44,490 bases of DNA, taken from assembly GCF_002926165.1 (NCBI RefSeq), contig NZ_MAGP01000136.1, positions 1 to 44,490 of the forward strand, read 5' to 3'. The DNA is from Micromonospora chalcea (GTDB lineage: Bacteria; Actinomycetota; Actinomycetes; Mycobacteriales; Micromonosporaceae). Below are positions 8,275 through 16,295 of the stretch, piece by piece. Below the pieces are notes generated by a model. That model saw only the letters and a program-made list of their open reading frames with translations. It searched no databases and had not been told where the DNA came from. Numbering within the stretch: position 1 is the first letter of the stretch; each line of letters begins with the position of its first letter. A program made the translations under genes and the position numbers.

Positions 8275-9315
8275 GTGCTCACCGTCAATGCCTACGCGGC
8301 GACGTCCGCGACCGAACCGCTCGTCCCGACCACCATCGAGCGGCGGGATCTCGGCCCGGACGACGTTCTCATCGACATCAAGTTCTCCGGCATCTGTCAC
8401 TCCGACATCCACACCGCGCGCAGCGAGTGGGGCCCGACCCGCTACCCGATCGTGGTCGGCCACGAGATCGCGGGCGTGGTGCGTGAGGTCGGCTCGGCGG
8501 TCACGAAGTTCGCCGTCGGCGACCGGGTCGGCGTCGGCTGCCTGGTCGACTCCTGCCGGGAGTGCGACAACTGCCGCAAGGGGCTGGAGCAGTACTGCCT
8601 GAAGGGCAGCACCGGCACGTACGGCGGGGTGGGGCGGGACGGCAAGCCGACCCAGGGCGGCTACTCGCAGGCCATCGTGGTCACCGAGGACTTCGTGCTG
8701 CGCATCCCGGACGGCATCGAGCTGGACGCCGCCGCGCCGCTGCTCTGCGCCGGCATCACCACGTACTCGCCGCTGCGGCACTGGAACGCCGGGCCGGGCA
8801 CCCGGGTTGCGGTGATCGGCATGGGCGGTCTCGGCCACATGGCCGTGAAGCTGGCGCACGCGATGGGCGCCGAGGTGACTGTGCTGTCGCAGTCGCTGAA
8901 GAAGCGGGAGGACGGGCTGCGGCTCGGTGCCGACCACTACTACGCCACCTCGGACGAGGAGACGTTCCGTGAGCTGGCCAACTCGTTCGACCTGATCATC
9001 AACACGGTCAGCGCGACCCTCGACATGGACGCGTACCTGCGGCTGCTCGCGGTGGACGGGACGCTGGTCAACGTGGGCGCGCCCGAGGATTCGCTGTCGG
9101 TGCACGCGTTCTCGCTGATCCCGGCCCGCCGTTCGTTCGCCGGGTCGAACATCGGCGGCATCGCGGAGACCCAGGAGATGCTCGACTTCTGCGCCGAGCA
9201 CGGGCTGGGCGCCGAGATCGAGGTCATTGGAGCCGAGAAGATCAACGAGGCGTACGAGCGGGTGCTCGCCTCCGACGTGCGCTACCGCTTCGTCATCGAC
9301 GCGTCCACGTTCTGA
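8275..9315 (+). CDS. zinc-dependent NAD(P) alcohol dehydrogenase (YahK/cinnamyl alcohol dehydrogenase type)
   Basis: A medium-chain dehydrogenase/reductase that reduces aldehydes or oxidises alcohols. The catalytic zinc ligands are in GICHSDIH and GHEIAGVV, the structural zinc site is the four-Cys loop SCRECDNCRKGLEQYC, and the Rossmann fold carries GMGGLGHMAVKLAHAMGAEV. The order and spacing match the YahK/YjgB branch, whose members take a broad range of aldehydes and generally prefer NADPH. GTG 8275 gives the family-like N-terminus VLTVNAYAATSATEPL (346 residues); ATG 8263 would add four residues but has poorly spaced ribosome signals. A strong terminator follows. The physiological substrate is not evident from the neighbours. 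Confidence 0.93.
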   Translation: MLTVNAYAATSATEPLVPTTIERRDLGPDDVLIDIKFSGICHSDIHTARSEWGPTRYPIVVGHEIAGVVREVGSAVTKFAVGDRVGVGCLVDSCRECDNCRKGLEQYCLKGSTGTYGGVGRDGKPTQGGYSQAIVVTEDFVLRIPDGIELDAAAPLLCAGITTYSPLRHWNAGPGTRVAVIGMGGLGHMAVKLAHAMGAEVTVLSQSLKKREDGLRLGADHYYATSDEETFRELANSFDLIINTVSATLDMDAYLRLLAVDGTLVNVGAPEDSLSVHAFSLIPARRSFAGSNIGGIAETQEMLDFCAEHGLGAEIEVIGAEKINEAYERVLASDVRYRFVIDASTF

Positions 9316-9326
9316 CGACCGCGTGC

Positions 9327-9361
9327 GAAGGGGCCGCGTCCGTGCCGGGCGCGGCCCCTTC
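9327..9361. terminator. bidirectional terminator hairpin
   Basis: A perfect 12-base-pair stem, GAAGGGGCCGCG (9327-9338) with CGCGGCCCCTTC (9350-9361), lies between the converging alcohol dehydrogenase and hmgA genes. Confidence 0.8.
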
Positions 9362-9370
9362 TCGCGTACG

Positions 9371-10537
9371 TCAGGGCTTGCGTGCCCAGGTCCAGGCGTA
9401 GCCGTCGTCCTCGCAGTCGGCGGCCGCGTCGCAGAGGTCGAGCGGGCGGAACGTGTCGACCATGACCGCCAGCTCGTCGAAGAACTCCGCGCCGATCGAG
9501 CGTTCGGCCGCGCCCGGCTGGGGGCCGTGGGTGAAGCCGGACGGGTGCAGCGAGATCGAGCCCTGCTCGATGCCGGAGCCGCGCCGGGCCTCGTAGTTGC
9601 CACCGGTGTAGAACAGCATCTCGTCGGAGTCGACGTTGTGGTGGTTGTACGGCACCGGGATGGCGGCCGGGTGGTAGTCCACCTTGCGCGGCACGAACGA
9701 GCAGATCACGAAGTTCGGGCCCTGGAACGTCTGGTGCACGGGCGGCGGCTGGTGGATCCGCCCGGTGATCGGCTCGAAGTCGTGGATGGAGAACGCCCAC
9801 GGGTACATGTGCCCGTCCCAGCCGACCACGTCGAACGGGTGGTTGGCGTAGACGTACCTCGTCCACCCGCGGCGGTGCTTGACGAGCACCTCCACCTCCT
9901 CGCCGTCGACGAGCAGCGGCGTGTCCGGTCCGCGGACGTCGCGCTCGCAGTAGGGCGCGTGCTCCAGGAACTGTCCGCGTACGGAGAGGTAGCGCTTGGG
10001 CGGGCCGATGTGGCCGGACGCCTCCACGGCGAGCAGCCGGGTCGGTTCGTCGCCGGTGGGCACCAGGCGGTGGATGGTCGAGGTGGGGATGACGACGTAG
10101 TCGCCCGCGACCGCGTCGAGCACGCCGAACGGCGACTCCACCCGCATCGACCCGGCCTCCAGGTAGAGGCAGTGGTCGCCGGTGGCGTCGCGGAACAGCG
10201 GCGACGGGCGGTCGGCGAGCACGTACGCGATGCGTACGTCGTCGTTGGCGAGCAGGTACTGCCGGCCGAGCACCGGGTCGGCGCCGGTGCCGTCGAGCTT
10301 GTGGGTGCGCAGGTGGCGCGGCTTGAGCGGCAGGTTCGGCACCCGCGTGACCGTGGGCGGGGCGAACTCCTCGGCGGCGAGGATCGCGGTCGGCGCGTGG
10401 CGGTGGTAGAGCAGTGACGAGTCGGAGGAGAAGCCCTCCTGGCCGACCAGTTCCTCCGCGTAGAGCGTGCCGTCGGGCTGGCGGAACTGGGTGTGGCGCT
10501 TGCGCGGCACGTCGCCGACGCTGCGGTAGTACGGCAT
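9371..10537 (-). CDS. hmgA: homogentisate 1,2-dioxygenase
   Basis: HmgA opens the aromatic ring of homogentisate with O2 to give maleylacetoacetate, the central step of tyrosine and phenylalanine catabolism. From ATG 10537, preceded by a GGGAGGCGAG ribosome site, it is 388 residues, as in other actinobacterial forms that are shorter than the human and Pseudomonas enzymes. Non-haem iron ligand regions are visible in YNHHNVDSDEMLFYTGG and in SLHPSGFTHGPQPG near the C-terminus, and GWDGHMYPWAFSIHDFEPITG is also typical. The gene is divergent from the fahA-linked genes, with a perfect palindrome between them. Frames extending past 10537 cross the promoter region and are not preferred. Confidence 0.95.
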   Translation of the reverse strand: MPYYRSVGDVPRKRHTQFRQPDGTLYAEELVGQEGFSSDSSLLYHRHAPTAILAAEEFAPPTVTRVPNLPLKPRHLRTHKLDGTGADPVLGRQYLLANDDVRIAYVLADRPSPLFRDATGDHCLYLEAGSMRVESPFGVLDAVAGDYVVIPTSTIHRLVPTGDEPTRLLAVEASGHIGPPKRYLSVRGQFLEHAPYCERDVRGPDTPLLVDGEEVEVLVKHRRGWTRYVYANHPFDVVGWDGHMYPWAFSIHDFEPITGRIHQPPPVHQTFQGPNFVICSFVPRKVDYHPAAIPVPYNHHNVDSDEMLFYTGGNYEARRGSGIEQGSISLHPSGFTHGPQPGAAERSIGAEFFDELAVMVDTFRPLDLCDAAADCEDDGYAWTWARKP

Positions 10538-10572
10538 CTCGCCTCCCGATATGTCCCGTTCTCCGGCCGGTG

Positions 10573-10591
10573 GCGTCCGATAATCGGACGC
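10573..10591. promoter_or_regulatory. 19-base perfect palindrome, likely operator of the hmgA divergent promoter
   Basis: GCGTCCGATAATCGGACGC has nine-base arms around a single central A. It lies 36 bases upstream of the hmgA start and 41 bases before the divergent GTG 10632. A site of this form is typical for a dimeric TetR-, MarR- or GntR-type repressor; the regulator is not in the window unless it is the Lrp-type protein at 19449. Confidence 0.55.
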
Positions 10592-10593
10592 TG

Positions 10594-10623
10594 TTGTCCG
10601 TTCCTCGTAGCGTCCCGTACATT
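10594..10623 (+). promoter_or_regulatory. promoter TTGTCC-18-TACATT for the fahA-linked gene
   Basis: TTGTCC (10594-10599) and TACATT (10618-10623) are 18 bases apart. The GTG start at 10632 lies eight bases beyond the -10 box with no ribosome site, so the transcript is probably leaderless. The palindrome directly upstream would block or recruit polymerase here. Confidence 0.5.
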
Positions 10624-10631
10624 CTTGTCTC

Positions 10632-11498
10632 GTGTCAACGCAGGTGCCCCGCCTCCTCTCCGGCCTGGTGGACGACGCCGCGGTCTTTCCGCCCGGAAAC
10701 GCCGCGCTGCCCGACGCGGTGACCGCGCACCGCACCCACCGCGCCGCCTGGTACGCCGACATGGTCGGCCCGCTGCTGCTGCCCGCCTCGGAGATCCAGC
10801 GCGGGTCGCTGTCCGGGCTGGTGGACCCGGCCGAAGGGCTGGTCATCGGGCTGATCGGCGACACCGGCCTGGACCAGCTCCCGCAGGCGCTGGACGCGCT
10901 CGCGCCCGACGGGGTGACCGCCCGGCAGATCGAGGCGCCGGTGGCCAAACGCGGTGAGGACCCGCAACCCGGGCTGTCCGAACTGGTCGCGCTCGCCGAC
11001 CGGCTCGACGGCACCGCCGTCTACGCGGAGATCCCGCTGACCTTCGGGCTGATGGGCGCGCTCGACACGCTCGCCGAGGCGCGCGCGGGCGGGCTGCCGG
11101 TGGCCGCCAAGTTCCGTACCGGCGGGCTCGCCGCCGAGCTGTTCCCCACCCCGGTCGAGCTGGCCGCGGTGATCTGCGCCTGCCGGGACCGTAAGCTGCC
11201 GTTCAAGCTCACCGCCGGGCTGCACCACGCGATCCGGCACCGCGACCCGGAGACCGGCTTCAACCACCACGGTTTCGTCAACGTGCTGGGCGCCACGCTC
11301 GCCGCCGTCGGGGGCGCCGAGGTGGACGGCGTGGCCGAGCTGCTCGCCGCCACCGACCCGGTCCGTGTGGTCGAGCCGGCGCGGGCGCACCGCGACGCCG
11401 AGCGCCCGCTCTGGGTCGGGTACGGCTCGTGCAGCATCTCCGAACCACTTACCGATCTGATCCGGCTGGGGCTGGTGAACGGAGGCTTCGAGGCATGA
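10632..11498 (+). CDS. conserved hypothetical of the homogentisate region; candidate isomerase
   Basis: A 288-residue protein of no family I can name. It alternates hydrophobic strands and helices in a way that suggests an alpha/beta barrel; strands such as PVAAKFRTGG and LPFKLTAGLHHAIRH end in Lys and His residues that could form an active site, and NHHGFVNVLGA and WVGYGSCSISEP are further conserved-looking stretches. It lies between hmgA (divergent) and fahA (downstream, coupled), where other organisms carry maleylacetoacetate isomerase. No glutathione-transferase-type isomerase is present, so this protein could take that step or support it. That is inference from position only. Confidence 0.75.
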   Translation: MSTQVPRLLSGLVDDAAVFPPGNAALPDAVTAHRTHRAAWYADMVGPLLLPASEIQRGSLSGLVDPAEGLVIGLIGDTGLDQLPQALDALAPDGVTARQIEAPVAKRGEDPQPGLSELVALADRLDGTAVYAEIPLTFGLMGALDTLAEARAGGLPVAAKFRTGGLAAELFPTPVELAAVICACRDRKLPFKLTAGLHHAIRHRDPETGFNHHGFVNVLGATLAAVGGAEVDGVAELLAATDPVRVVEPARAHRDAERPLWVGYGSCSISEPLTDLIRLGLVNGGFEA

Positions 11499-11590
11499 CC
11501 GAACGCACCGAGCGGAGCGAGGGCCGTGAGGGCGTGCCCAGTCTGCACGGCATGACTGAACGCACCGAGCGGAGCGGAGTGCTGGCATGA
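11495..11590 (+). repeat. tandem repeat forming a 31-codon ORF coupled at both ends
   Basis: Two 28-base copies differing at one base (11492-11519 and 11549-11576) each read GGCATGACYGAACGCACCGA followed by GCGGAGCG. ATG 11495 overlaps the TGA of the preceding gene and the frame ends at TGA 11588-11590, which overlaps the ATG of fahA. The encoded peptide would contain MTERTERS twice. It is more likely a dispersed-repeat insertion or translational bridge than a functional peptide. Confidence 0.6.
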
Positions 11591-12786
11591 CCTGGGTACC
11601 AGGGGCGGCGGGGTCGCCGTACGGGGTGACGAACCTGCCGTACGGCGTGTTCCGGCACGGCGAGGGCGAGCCGCGTATCGGCGTCCGCATCGGTGACTTC
11701 GCGCTGGACCTGGCCGGCGCGGAGGCCGCCGGTCTGGTGCTGGCCGGCGGGGCGCTGGGCCGGCCGACGCTCAACGCCTTCATGGCGCTCGGCCGCCCGC
11801 AGTGGACGGCGGTCCGGCAGCGGGTCGTCGAGCTGCTCGCCGAACCGGAGCACCGGGCGGCGGTCGAGCCGCTGCTGGTGCCGCTGCGCGAGGTCGAGAT
11901 GCTGCTGCCGTTCGAGGTGGCCGACTACGTCGACTTCTACTCCTCGGAGCACCACGCCTCGAACGTCGGGCAGATCTTCCGGCCCGGCCAGCCGCCGCTG
12001 CTGCCGAACTGGAAGCACGTGCCGATCGGCTACCACGGCCGGGCCGGCACCGTGGTCGTCTCCGGCACCCCGGTGATCCGCCCGACCGGGCAGCGCGCCA
12101 GCGCGCAGGGCCCGACCACCGGCGCGTCGGTACGGCTGGACATCGAGGCCGAGGTGGGCTTCGTGGTGGGCGTACCGAGCCGGCTGGGCGAGCGGGTGCC
12201 GGTGGCCGACTTCGCCGACCACGTCTTCGGCGTGGTGCTCGTCAACGACTGGTCGGCCCGGGACATCCAGGCCTGGGAGTACCAGCCGCTCGGGCCGTTC
12301 CTCGGCAAGTCGTTCGCCACGTCCGTCTCGGCCTGGGTGACGCCGCTGGAGGCGCTCGCCGACGCGTTCGTACCCGCGCCGGACCAGGACCCGCCGGTGC
12401 AGGACTACCTGCGCGACACGCCGCACCTCGGGCTGGACCTGACGCTGTCGGTGCAGTGGAACGGCGAGCGGGTCGCCGAGCCGCCGTTCGCCGGCATGTA
12501 CTGGACCCCGGCGCAGCAGCTCGCCCACCTCACCGTCAACGGCGCGTCGCTGCGTACCGGCGACCTCTACGCCTCCGGCACCGTCTCCGGGCCGGAGCGC
12601 GGCCAGGTCGGGTCGTTCCTGGAGCTGACCTGGGGCGGGTCCGAGCCGGTCAAGTTCGCCGACGGCAGCGAGCGGACGTTTCTGGAGGACGGCGACACGG
12701 TGACGATCACCGCAACCGCGCCCGGCCCGGACGGCACCACTGTCGCGTTGGGCGAGGTCACCGGGACGATCCTCCCGGCCCGCTGA
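11587..12786 (+). CDS. fahA: fumarylacetoacetase
   Basis: FahA hydrolyses fumarylacetoacetate to fumarate and acetoacetate, the last step of tyrosine degradation. The 399-residue protein has the N-terminal SH3-like domain (about 1-100) and the catalytic domain with FYSSEHHASNVGQIFRP (about 118-134), YHGRAGTVVVSG, EAEVGFVVG and NDWSARDIQAWEYQPLGPFLGKSF, which hold the metal-binding Asp and Glu residues and the catalytic Lys. ATG 11587 overlaps the stop of the preceding short frame (ATGA), so translation may be coupled. A strong terminator follows. Confidence 0.95.
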   Translation: MTWVPGAAGSPYGVTNLPYGVFRHGEGEPRIGVRIGDFALDLAGAEAAGLVLAGGALGRPTLNAFMALGRPQWTAVRQRVVELLAEPEHRAAVEPLLVPLREVEMLLPFEVADYVDFYSSEHHASNVGQIFRPGQPPLLPNWKHVPIGYHGRAGTVVVSGTPVIRPTGQRASAQGPTTGASVRLDIEAEVGFVVGVPSRLGERVPVADFADHVFGVVLVNDWSARDIQAWEYQPLGPFLGKSFATSVSAWVTPLEALADAFVPAPDQDPPVQDYLRDTPHLGLDLTLSVQWNGERVAEPPFAGMYWTPAQQLAHLTVNGASLRTGDLYASGTVSGPERGQVGSFLELTWGGSEPVKFADGSERTFLEDGDTVTITATAPGPDGTTVALGEVTGTILPAR

Positions 12787-12800
12787 GTTCTGCCTTCCCG

Positions 12801-12839
12801 AACGGCCCCGGTCGCACCCGATGTGCGACCGGGGCCGTT
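12801..12839. terminator. terminator after fahA
   Basis: A perfect 17-base-pair stem (12801-12817 with 12823-12839, loop CCGAT) ends in a TTT run, 15 bases after the fahA stop. Confidence 0.85.
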
Positions 12840-12960
12840 TCCTTCCGCGTTTATCGCTCCGGATCACGTACGCCCCGGACGGCGGCTCCCGGCCGGAACG
12901 GAGCCGCCGATGGTGCCGGGTCGGGGGGCGTACCCGGGTAGCCGAACAGGAAGGACGAGC

Positions 12961-13170
12961 ATGACCGAGTTGACCGGCGCCGTCTGGCGCACCAGCAGCC
13001 GCTCGAACGATCAGGGCCTCTGCGTCGAGGTGGCGACGAACGTGGTCGCCGCGCACGGCGTGGTGGGCGTACGCGACTCCAAGGACCCGGACGGCCCGGC
13101 GCTCGCGGTGAGCCCGCCGGGCTGGGCCGCGTTCGTCACCGCGCTGCGGGGCGGCTCGTTGCGCGGCTGA
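12961..13170 (+). CDS. DUF397 domain protein
   Basis: A 69-residue protein of the DUF397 family, which is abundant in Streptomyces and Micromonospora. The pattern VWRTSSRSNDQGLCVEVA followed by VGVRDSKDPDGPALAVSPPGWAAFV covers nearly the whole domain. These proteins usually sit beside an XRE-type DNA-binding partner and take part in developmental or antibiotic regulation (the BldB/WhiJ-type systems). No partner is adjacent here, so it is an orphan copy. ATG 12961 follows a GGAAGGA ribosome site. Confidence 0.9.
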   Translation: MTELTGAVWRTSSRSNDQGLCVEVATNVVAAHGVVGVRDSKDPDGPALAVSPPGWAAFVTALRGGSLRG

Positions 13171-13186
13171 CCGTCAGTGCCACACC

Positions 13187-13213
13187 CCGGTGCCCCGACG
13201 ATCGGGGCACCGG
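13187..13213. terminator. terminator after the DUF397 gene
   Basis: A perfect 12-base-pair stem, CCGGTGCCCCGA with TCGGGGCACCGG and a three-base loop, lies 17 bases after the stop codon. Confidence 0.75.
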
Positions 13214-13284
13214 CGGTGGAAATGTCACAGCGAGGCTCCCCGTTTCCGGTCACGGCCCGTACCGTGTACGACACGGGAGGTGCC

Positions 13285-13767
13285 ATGTCGACGGTCACGG
13301 TGTCCGCATTCATCGAAGCGCAGGCCGCCGACCTGTGGCGCCTGCTGACCGACCTCCCGGCCCGCGCCGACTGGCTCTCGGCGGTGAGCGCGGTCGAGGT
13401 CCTCGGCGGCGGCGGGTTCGGGCCCGGCTCGACCTGGCGGGAGACCCGCGTCCGGCCGGACGGCGGCGCCGAACCGGAGGAGTTCGAGGTGATCGAGGCG
13501 GTCGCCCCGAGCCGGCTGGTGCTCGGCTCGCGCGGCGCCGGCGCGGACTACCGCATCACCTGGACGCTGCGCACCGTCGAGCGGCGACGCCGCGGCTGCA
13601 CCGAGGTCACGGTCGAGCAGGAGGCGGCGCCGACCCGCCCGTACGGCCGGGTGCTGGCCCTGATCCTCGGCGGCCTGGCCGCCCGCGCGGTGGAGGGCGC
13701 GCTCCGGCGCGACCTGGCCGACCTGGCGTCGGCCGCCGGACCGGCCCGGTCCTCCGAGGCCGCCTGA
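13285..13767 (+). CDS. SRPBCC (START-like) family protein
   Basis: A 160-residue protein with the START-like lipid or polyketide binding fold. It opens with STVTVSAFIEAQAADLWRLLTDL, the usual first strand and helix, followed by DWLSAVSAVEVLGG and the central strands of the helix-grip fold; VLALILGGLAARAVEGALRRDLADL is the long C-terminal helix over the cavity. Such proteins bind hydrophobic ligands or act as cyclases or antitoxin-like factors; no specific function is indicated. ATG 13285 has a GGGAGGTG ribosome site and TACCGT about 20 bases upstream. Confidence 0.85.
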   Translation: MSTVTVSAFIEAQAADLWRLLTDLPARADWLSAVSAVEVLGGGGFGPGSTWRETRVRPDGGAEPEEFEVIEAVAPSRLVLGSRGAGADYRITWTLRTVERRRRGCTEVTVEQEAAPTRPYGRVLALILGGLAARAVEGALRRDLADLASAAGPARSSEAA

Positions 13768-13834
13768 GCCGACCCGGCCGCTCGCCGCGCCCGGCCCGGA
13801 CCTGGCCGGTAGGGTGCCGGGTCGGAGGTGACGG

Positions 13835-15085
13835 ATGGCGAAGGCCGCGAGGCGGCGGGCCGTGGTGGCGCTGGTGGCGGTACTCGCCGTCGCGGCGACG
13901 GTCGCCGTGGTGGTCCGGGTGCTGGCGCCGGCCGAGGTCGAGACCGTCGCCCGGGAGCCGTACCCGGCGGCGCCCGCGCCGACCGCCGGGGTGATCGGGC
14001 GGCTGCCGGTGGCGCCGCTCGTCGTCGACGGCCGGCTGCGCGTCTACGCGGGCGCCCGTCAGCTGTACGCGGACCAGCCGGTCAGCGGGCGGCACCGGGT
14101 CACCCCGTTCTGGTCGTACCGTCGCTGGCCGGCCATGTTGACCGCGGTGCTCGCCCAGGACACCACGGTGGTCAGCCGCTGGTCCGACGGGAAGCTGGTG
14201 GCGCTGGACGCGCGTACCGGACGGGTCGCCTGGCGGGCCGACGGCCCGGAGCCGGGGCCGGTGCCGGAGCCGAGGCGGACCTACGCCGGCACGGTCTGGG
14301 ACCCGGCCGGGCTGCACGTCGCGCGTGCCGCCGGCCGATCCGTGCTGGTCTCGGCCGGTCCCGGCGGGGTCGGCGGGTACGACCTCGCCGACGGGCGCCG
14401 GCTCTGGCGCGCCGACCTGCCCCGCGACTGCCGGGCCGACGTGGGTACGACAGCCAGCGGCGATGTGGTCGGGGTGGACAGCTGCGAGGGGCCGCCCGTG
14501 GTCGAGCTGCGGGACGCGGCGACCGGCACGGTGCGGACCCGCTGGCGTCCCCCGGACGCGCCGGATCAGCTCGTGGTCACGCCGGTCGGCTGCCCGCACG
14601 GGCACTCCGGCTGCCGCGGGTTGCGTACCGCCGGGCCGGGCGGTGCGGGCGGCAAGGGCTGGCTGGTGACCGACCCGGGCGAGCCGAGCGCCGCGCCGGG
14701 CCTGGACGCGATGGACACGGTGCTGGACGGCGAGCGGGTGGTGGACACGTCCGGCCCGGTGGTGGTCGGGCGTTCGGCGCGTACCGGCGCGGAGCTGTGG
14801 CGAAGGGCGGACATCCACCCGGCCCGGGTGCTCGCGACCGAGCCGGGGCGGGTGCACCTGCTGACCGACCGGCGGGAGCTGGTCACTGTCGACCCGCTCA
14901 CCGGCGCGACCCGGTCCAGTTTCGTGCTCGACGTCGGGCGGGACGGGATCGGCTGGCGGCCGGGCCGGGCGTACGCGGTGGACGGCTACGTCGCCGTGGA
15001 ACGGCTGCGGGAGAGCGCCACGCCGGAGGACGACGACCAGGGCTACTTCCTGATGGCCGAGCCGGTGCTGCTCGCCGCCACCTGA
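13835..15085 (+). CDS. membrane-anchored PQQ-type beta-propeller protein
   Basis: A 416-residue protein with a basic N-terminus and one membrane helix (about 8-32, VVALVAVLAVAATVAVVVRVLAP), then repeated beta-propeller blades of the PQQ-like type, seen in LVALDARTGRVAWRADGPEPG, GYDLADGRRLWRAD and VTVDPLTGATRSS. Such blades resemble BamB or PQQ dehydrogenases, but no PQQ ligands are evident, so it is probably a structural or binding domain outside the membrane. GGAGGTG precedes ATG 13835 and TAGGGT at 13810-13815 is a possible -10 box. A similar protein lies at 20067. Confidence 0.82.
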   Translation: MAKAARRRAVVALVAVLAVAATVAVVVRVLAPAEVETVAREPYPAAPAPTAGVIGRLPVAPLVVDGRLRVYAGARQLYADQPVSGRHRVTPFWSYRRWPAMLTAVLAQDTTVVSRWSDGKLVALDARTGRVAWRADGPEPGPVPEPRRTYAGTVWDPAGLHVARAAGRSVLVSAGPGGVGGYDLADGRRLWRADLPRDCRADVGTTASGDVVGVDSCEGPPVVELRDAATGTVRTRWRPPDAPDQLVVTPVGCPHGHSGCRGLRTAGPGGAGGKGWLVTDPGEPSAAPGLDAMDTVLDGERVVDTSGPVVVGRSARTGAELWRRADIHPARVLATEPGRVHLLTDRRELVTVDPLTGATRSSFVLDVGRDGIGWRPGRAYAVDGYVAVERLRESATPEDDDQGYFLMAEPVLLAAT

Positions 15086-15144
15086 CCGGCGGTTCGGCCT
15101 GCAAAACGGACAAAAGCCACTATTGTTGTCGGATGAGACGCCCA

Positions 15145-15177
15145 GGGCCGGTCCGTAGGGGGTTGACGGACCGGCCC
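15145..15177. terminator. terminator between converging genes
   Basis: GGGCCGGTCCGT (15145-15156) pairs perfectly with ACGGACCGGCCC (15166-15177) between the propeller gene and hisC. Confidence 0.8.
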
Positions 15178-15191
15178 CGGGCGCGCCCCGG

Positions 15192-16295
15192 TCAGGCCAG
15201 GGCGGACTCGGCCACCGCCAGGAACGCGTCGTTCTCGGCCGGGGTGCCGATGGTGACCCGGACGCCGTCGCCCGGGAACGGGCGGACGATCACGCCGCGC
15301 GCCTCGCACGCCCGGCCGAACTCCACCGCCCGCTCGCCGAGCGGCAGCCAGACGAAGTTGGCCTGGCTCTCCGGCACGTCCGGGACGAACTTGCGCAGCG
15401 CCTCGGTGACCCGGTCCCGCTCGGCCACTACCAGCGCGCAGCGCCGCTCCACCTCGTCGGCCTGCGCCAGCGCGGCCAGCGCACCGGCCTGGGCGGCCAT
15501 GCTGGTGGAGAACGGCGTGACCACCTTGCGCACGGCGGCGGCCACCTCCGGCGCCGCGACCAGCCAGCCGATCCGCAGGCCGGCCAGGCCCCACGCCTTG
15601 GACAGCGTGCGCAGCACCGCCACGTTCGGCCGGTCCAGGTAGGTCAGGCCGTCCGGCACCTCCGGGTCGGTGACGAACTCCCGGTACGCCTCGTCGATCA
15701 CCACCAGCACGTCGTCCGGCACCGCGTCGAGGAAGCGGTCCAGCTCTGCCCGGCGTACCGCCGTACCGGTCGGGTTGTTCGGGTTGCAGACCAGGATCAT
15801 CCGGGTCCGGTCGGTCACCGCCGCCGCCATCGCGGTGAGGTCGTGACCGTGGCCGGCGTCGTTCGGCACCCGCACGCTGGTCGCGCCGCTGGTCGCCGCG
15901 ATGATCGGGTACGCCTCGAAGGAGCGCCACGAGTAGAGCAGCTCGTCACCGGGCAGGCAGGTGGCGCGGACCAGGTGCTCGGCCAGCGCCACCGAGCCGC
16001 AGCCGGTGGCGATCCGGTCGGCGTCCACGCCGTACCGCTCGGCGAGCGCCTGACGCAGCGCCACCACGCCCATGTCCGGATAGCGGTGCGAACCCGCCAC
16101 CGCCTCGGCGACCGCCTCCACCACGCCGGGCAGCGGGCCGTAGGGCACCTCGTTGCTGGCCAGCTTGATCGCCTCGGGCAAACCCAGCTCCCGGGCCAGG
16201 TCGGCCGGGCTGCGGCCGGGCACGTAGTTGGGCAACGCGTCCAGGTCGGCGCGGGTGAGCCGCAGCGGAGGCTGGTGGCGTCCGGTCTCGGTCAT
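15192..16295 (-). CDS. hisC: histidinol-phosphate / aromatic aminotransferase
   Basis: A 367-residue fold-type I PLP aminotransferase. YVPGRSPADLARELGLPEAIKLASNEVPYGPLP is the HisC start, CNPNNPTGT binds PLP, DEAYREF is the conserved Asp-Glu region, and the PLP lysine is in RTLSKAWGLAGLRIGW. HisC2-type and related enzymes can also transaminate tyrosine and phenylalanine (the PatA/Pat group). Its place as last gene of an operon headed by hpd, with no other his genes near, supports an aromatic role: tyrosine to 4-hydroxyphenylpyruvate, the substrate of Hpd. The ATG overlaps the preceding RDD gene by four bases. Sequence alone cannot separate the two activities. Confidence 0.9.
   Translation of the reverse strand: MTETGRHQPPLRLTRADLDALPNYVPGRSPADLARELGLPEAIKLASNEVPYGPLPGVVEAVAEAVAGSHRYPDMGVVALRQALAERYGVDADRIATGCGSVALAEHLVRATCLPGDELLYSWRSFEAYPIIAATSGATSVRVPNDAGHGHDLTAMAAAVTDRTRMILVCNPNNPTGTAVRRAELDRFLDAVPDDVLVVIDEAYREFVTDPEVPDGLTYLDRPNVAVLRTLSKAWGLAGLRIGWLVAAPEVAAAVRKVVTPFSTSMAAQAGALAALAQADEVERRCALVVAERDRVTEALRKFVPDVPESQANFVWLPLGERAVEFGRACEARGVIVRPFPGDGVRVTIGTPAENDAFLAVAESALA

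Noticed and set aside
12961..13170. DUF397 gene as part of an XRE-DUF397 pair
   Set aside because: There is no XRE gene next to it; the XRE genes in the window are more than 15 kb away on the element.
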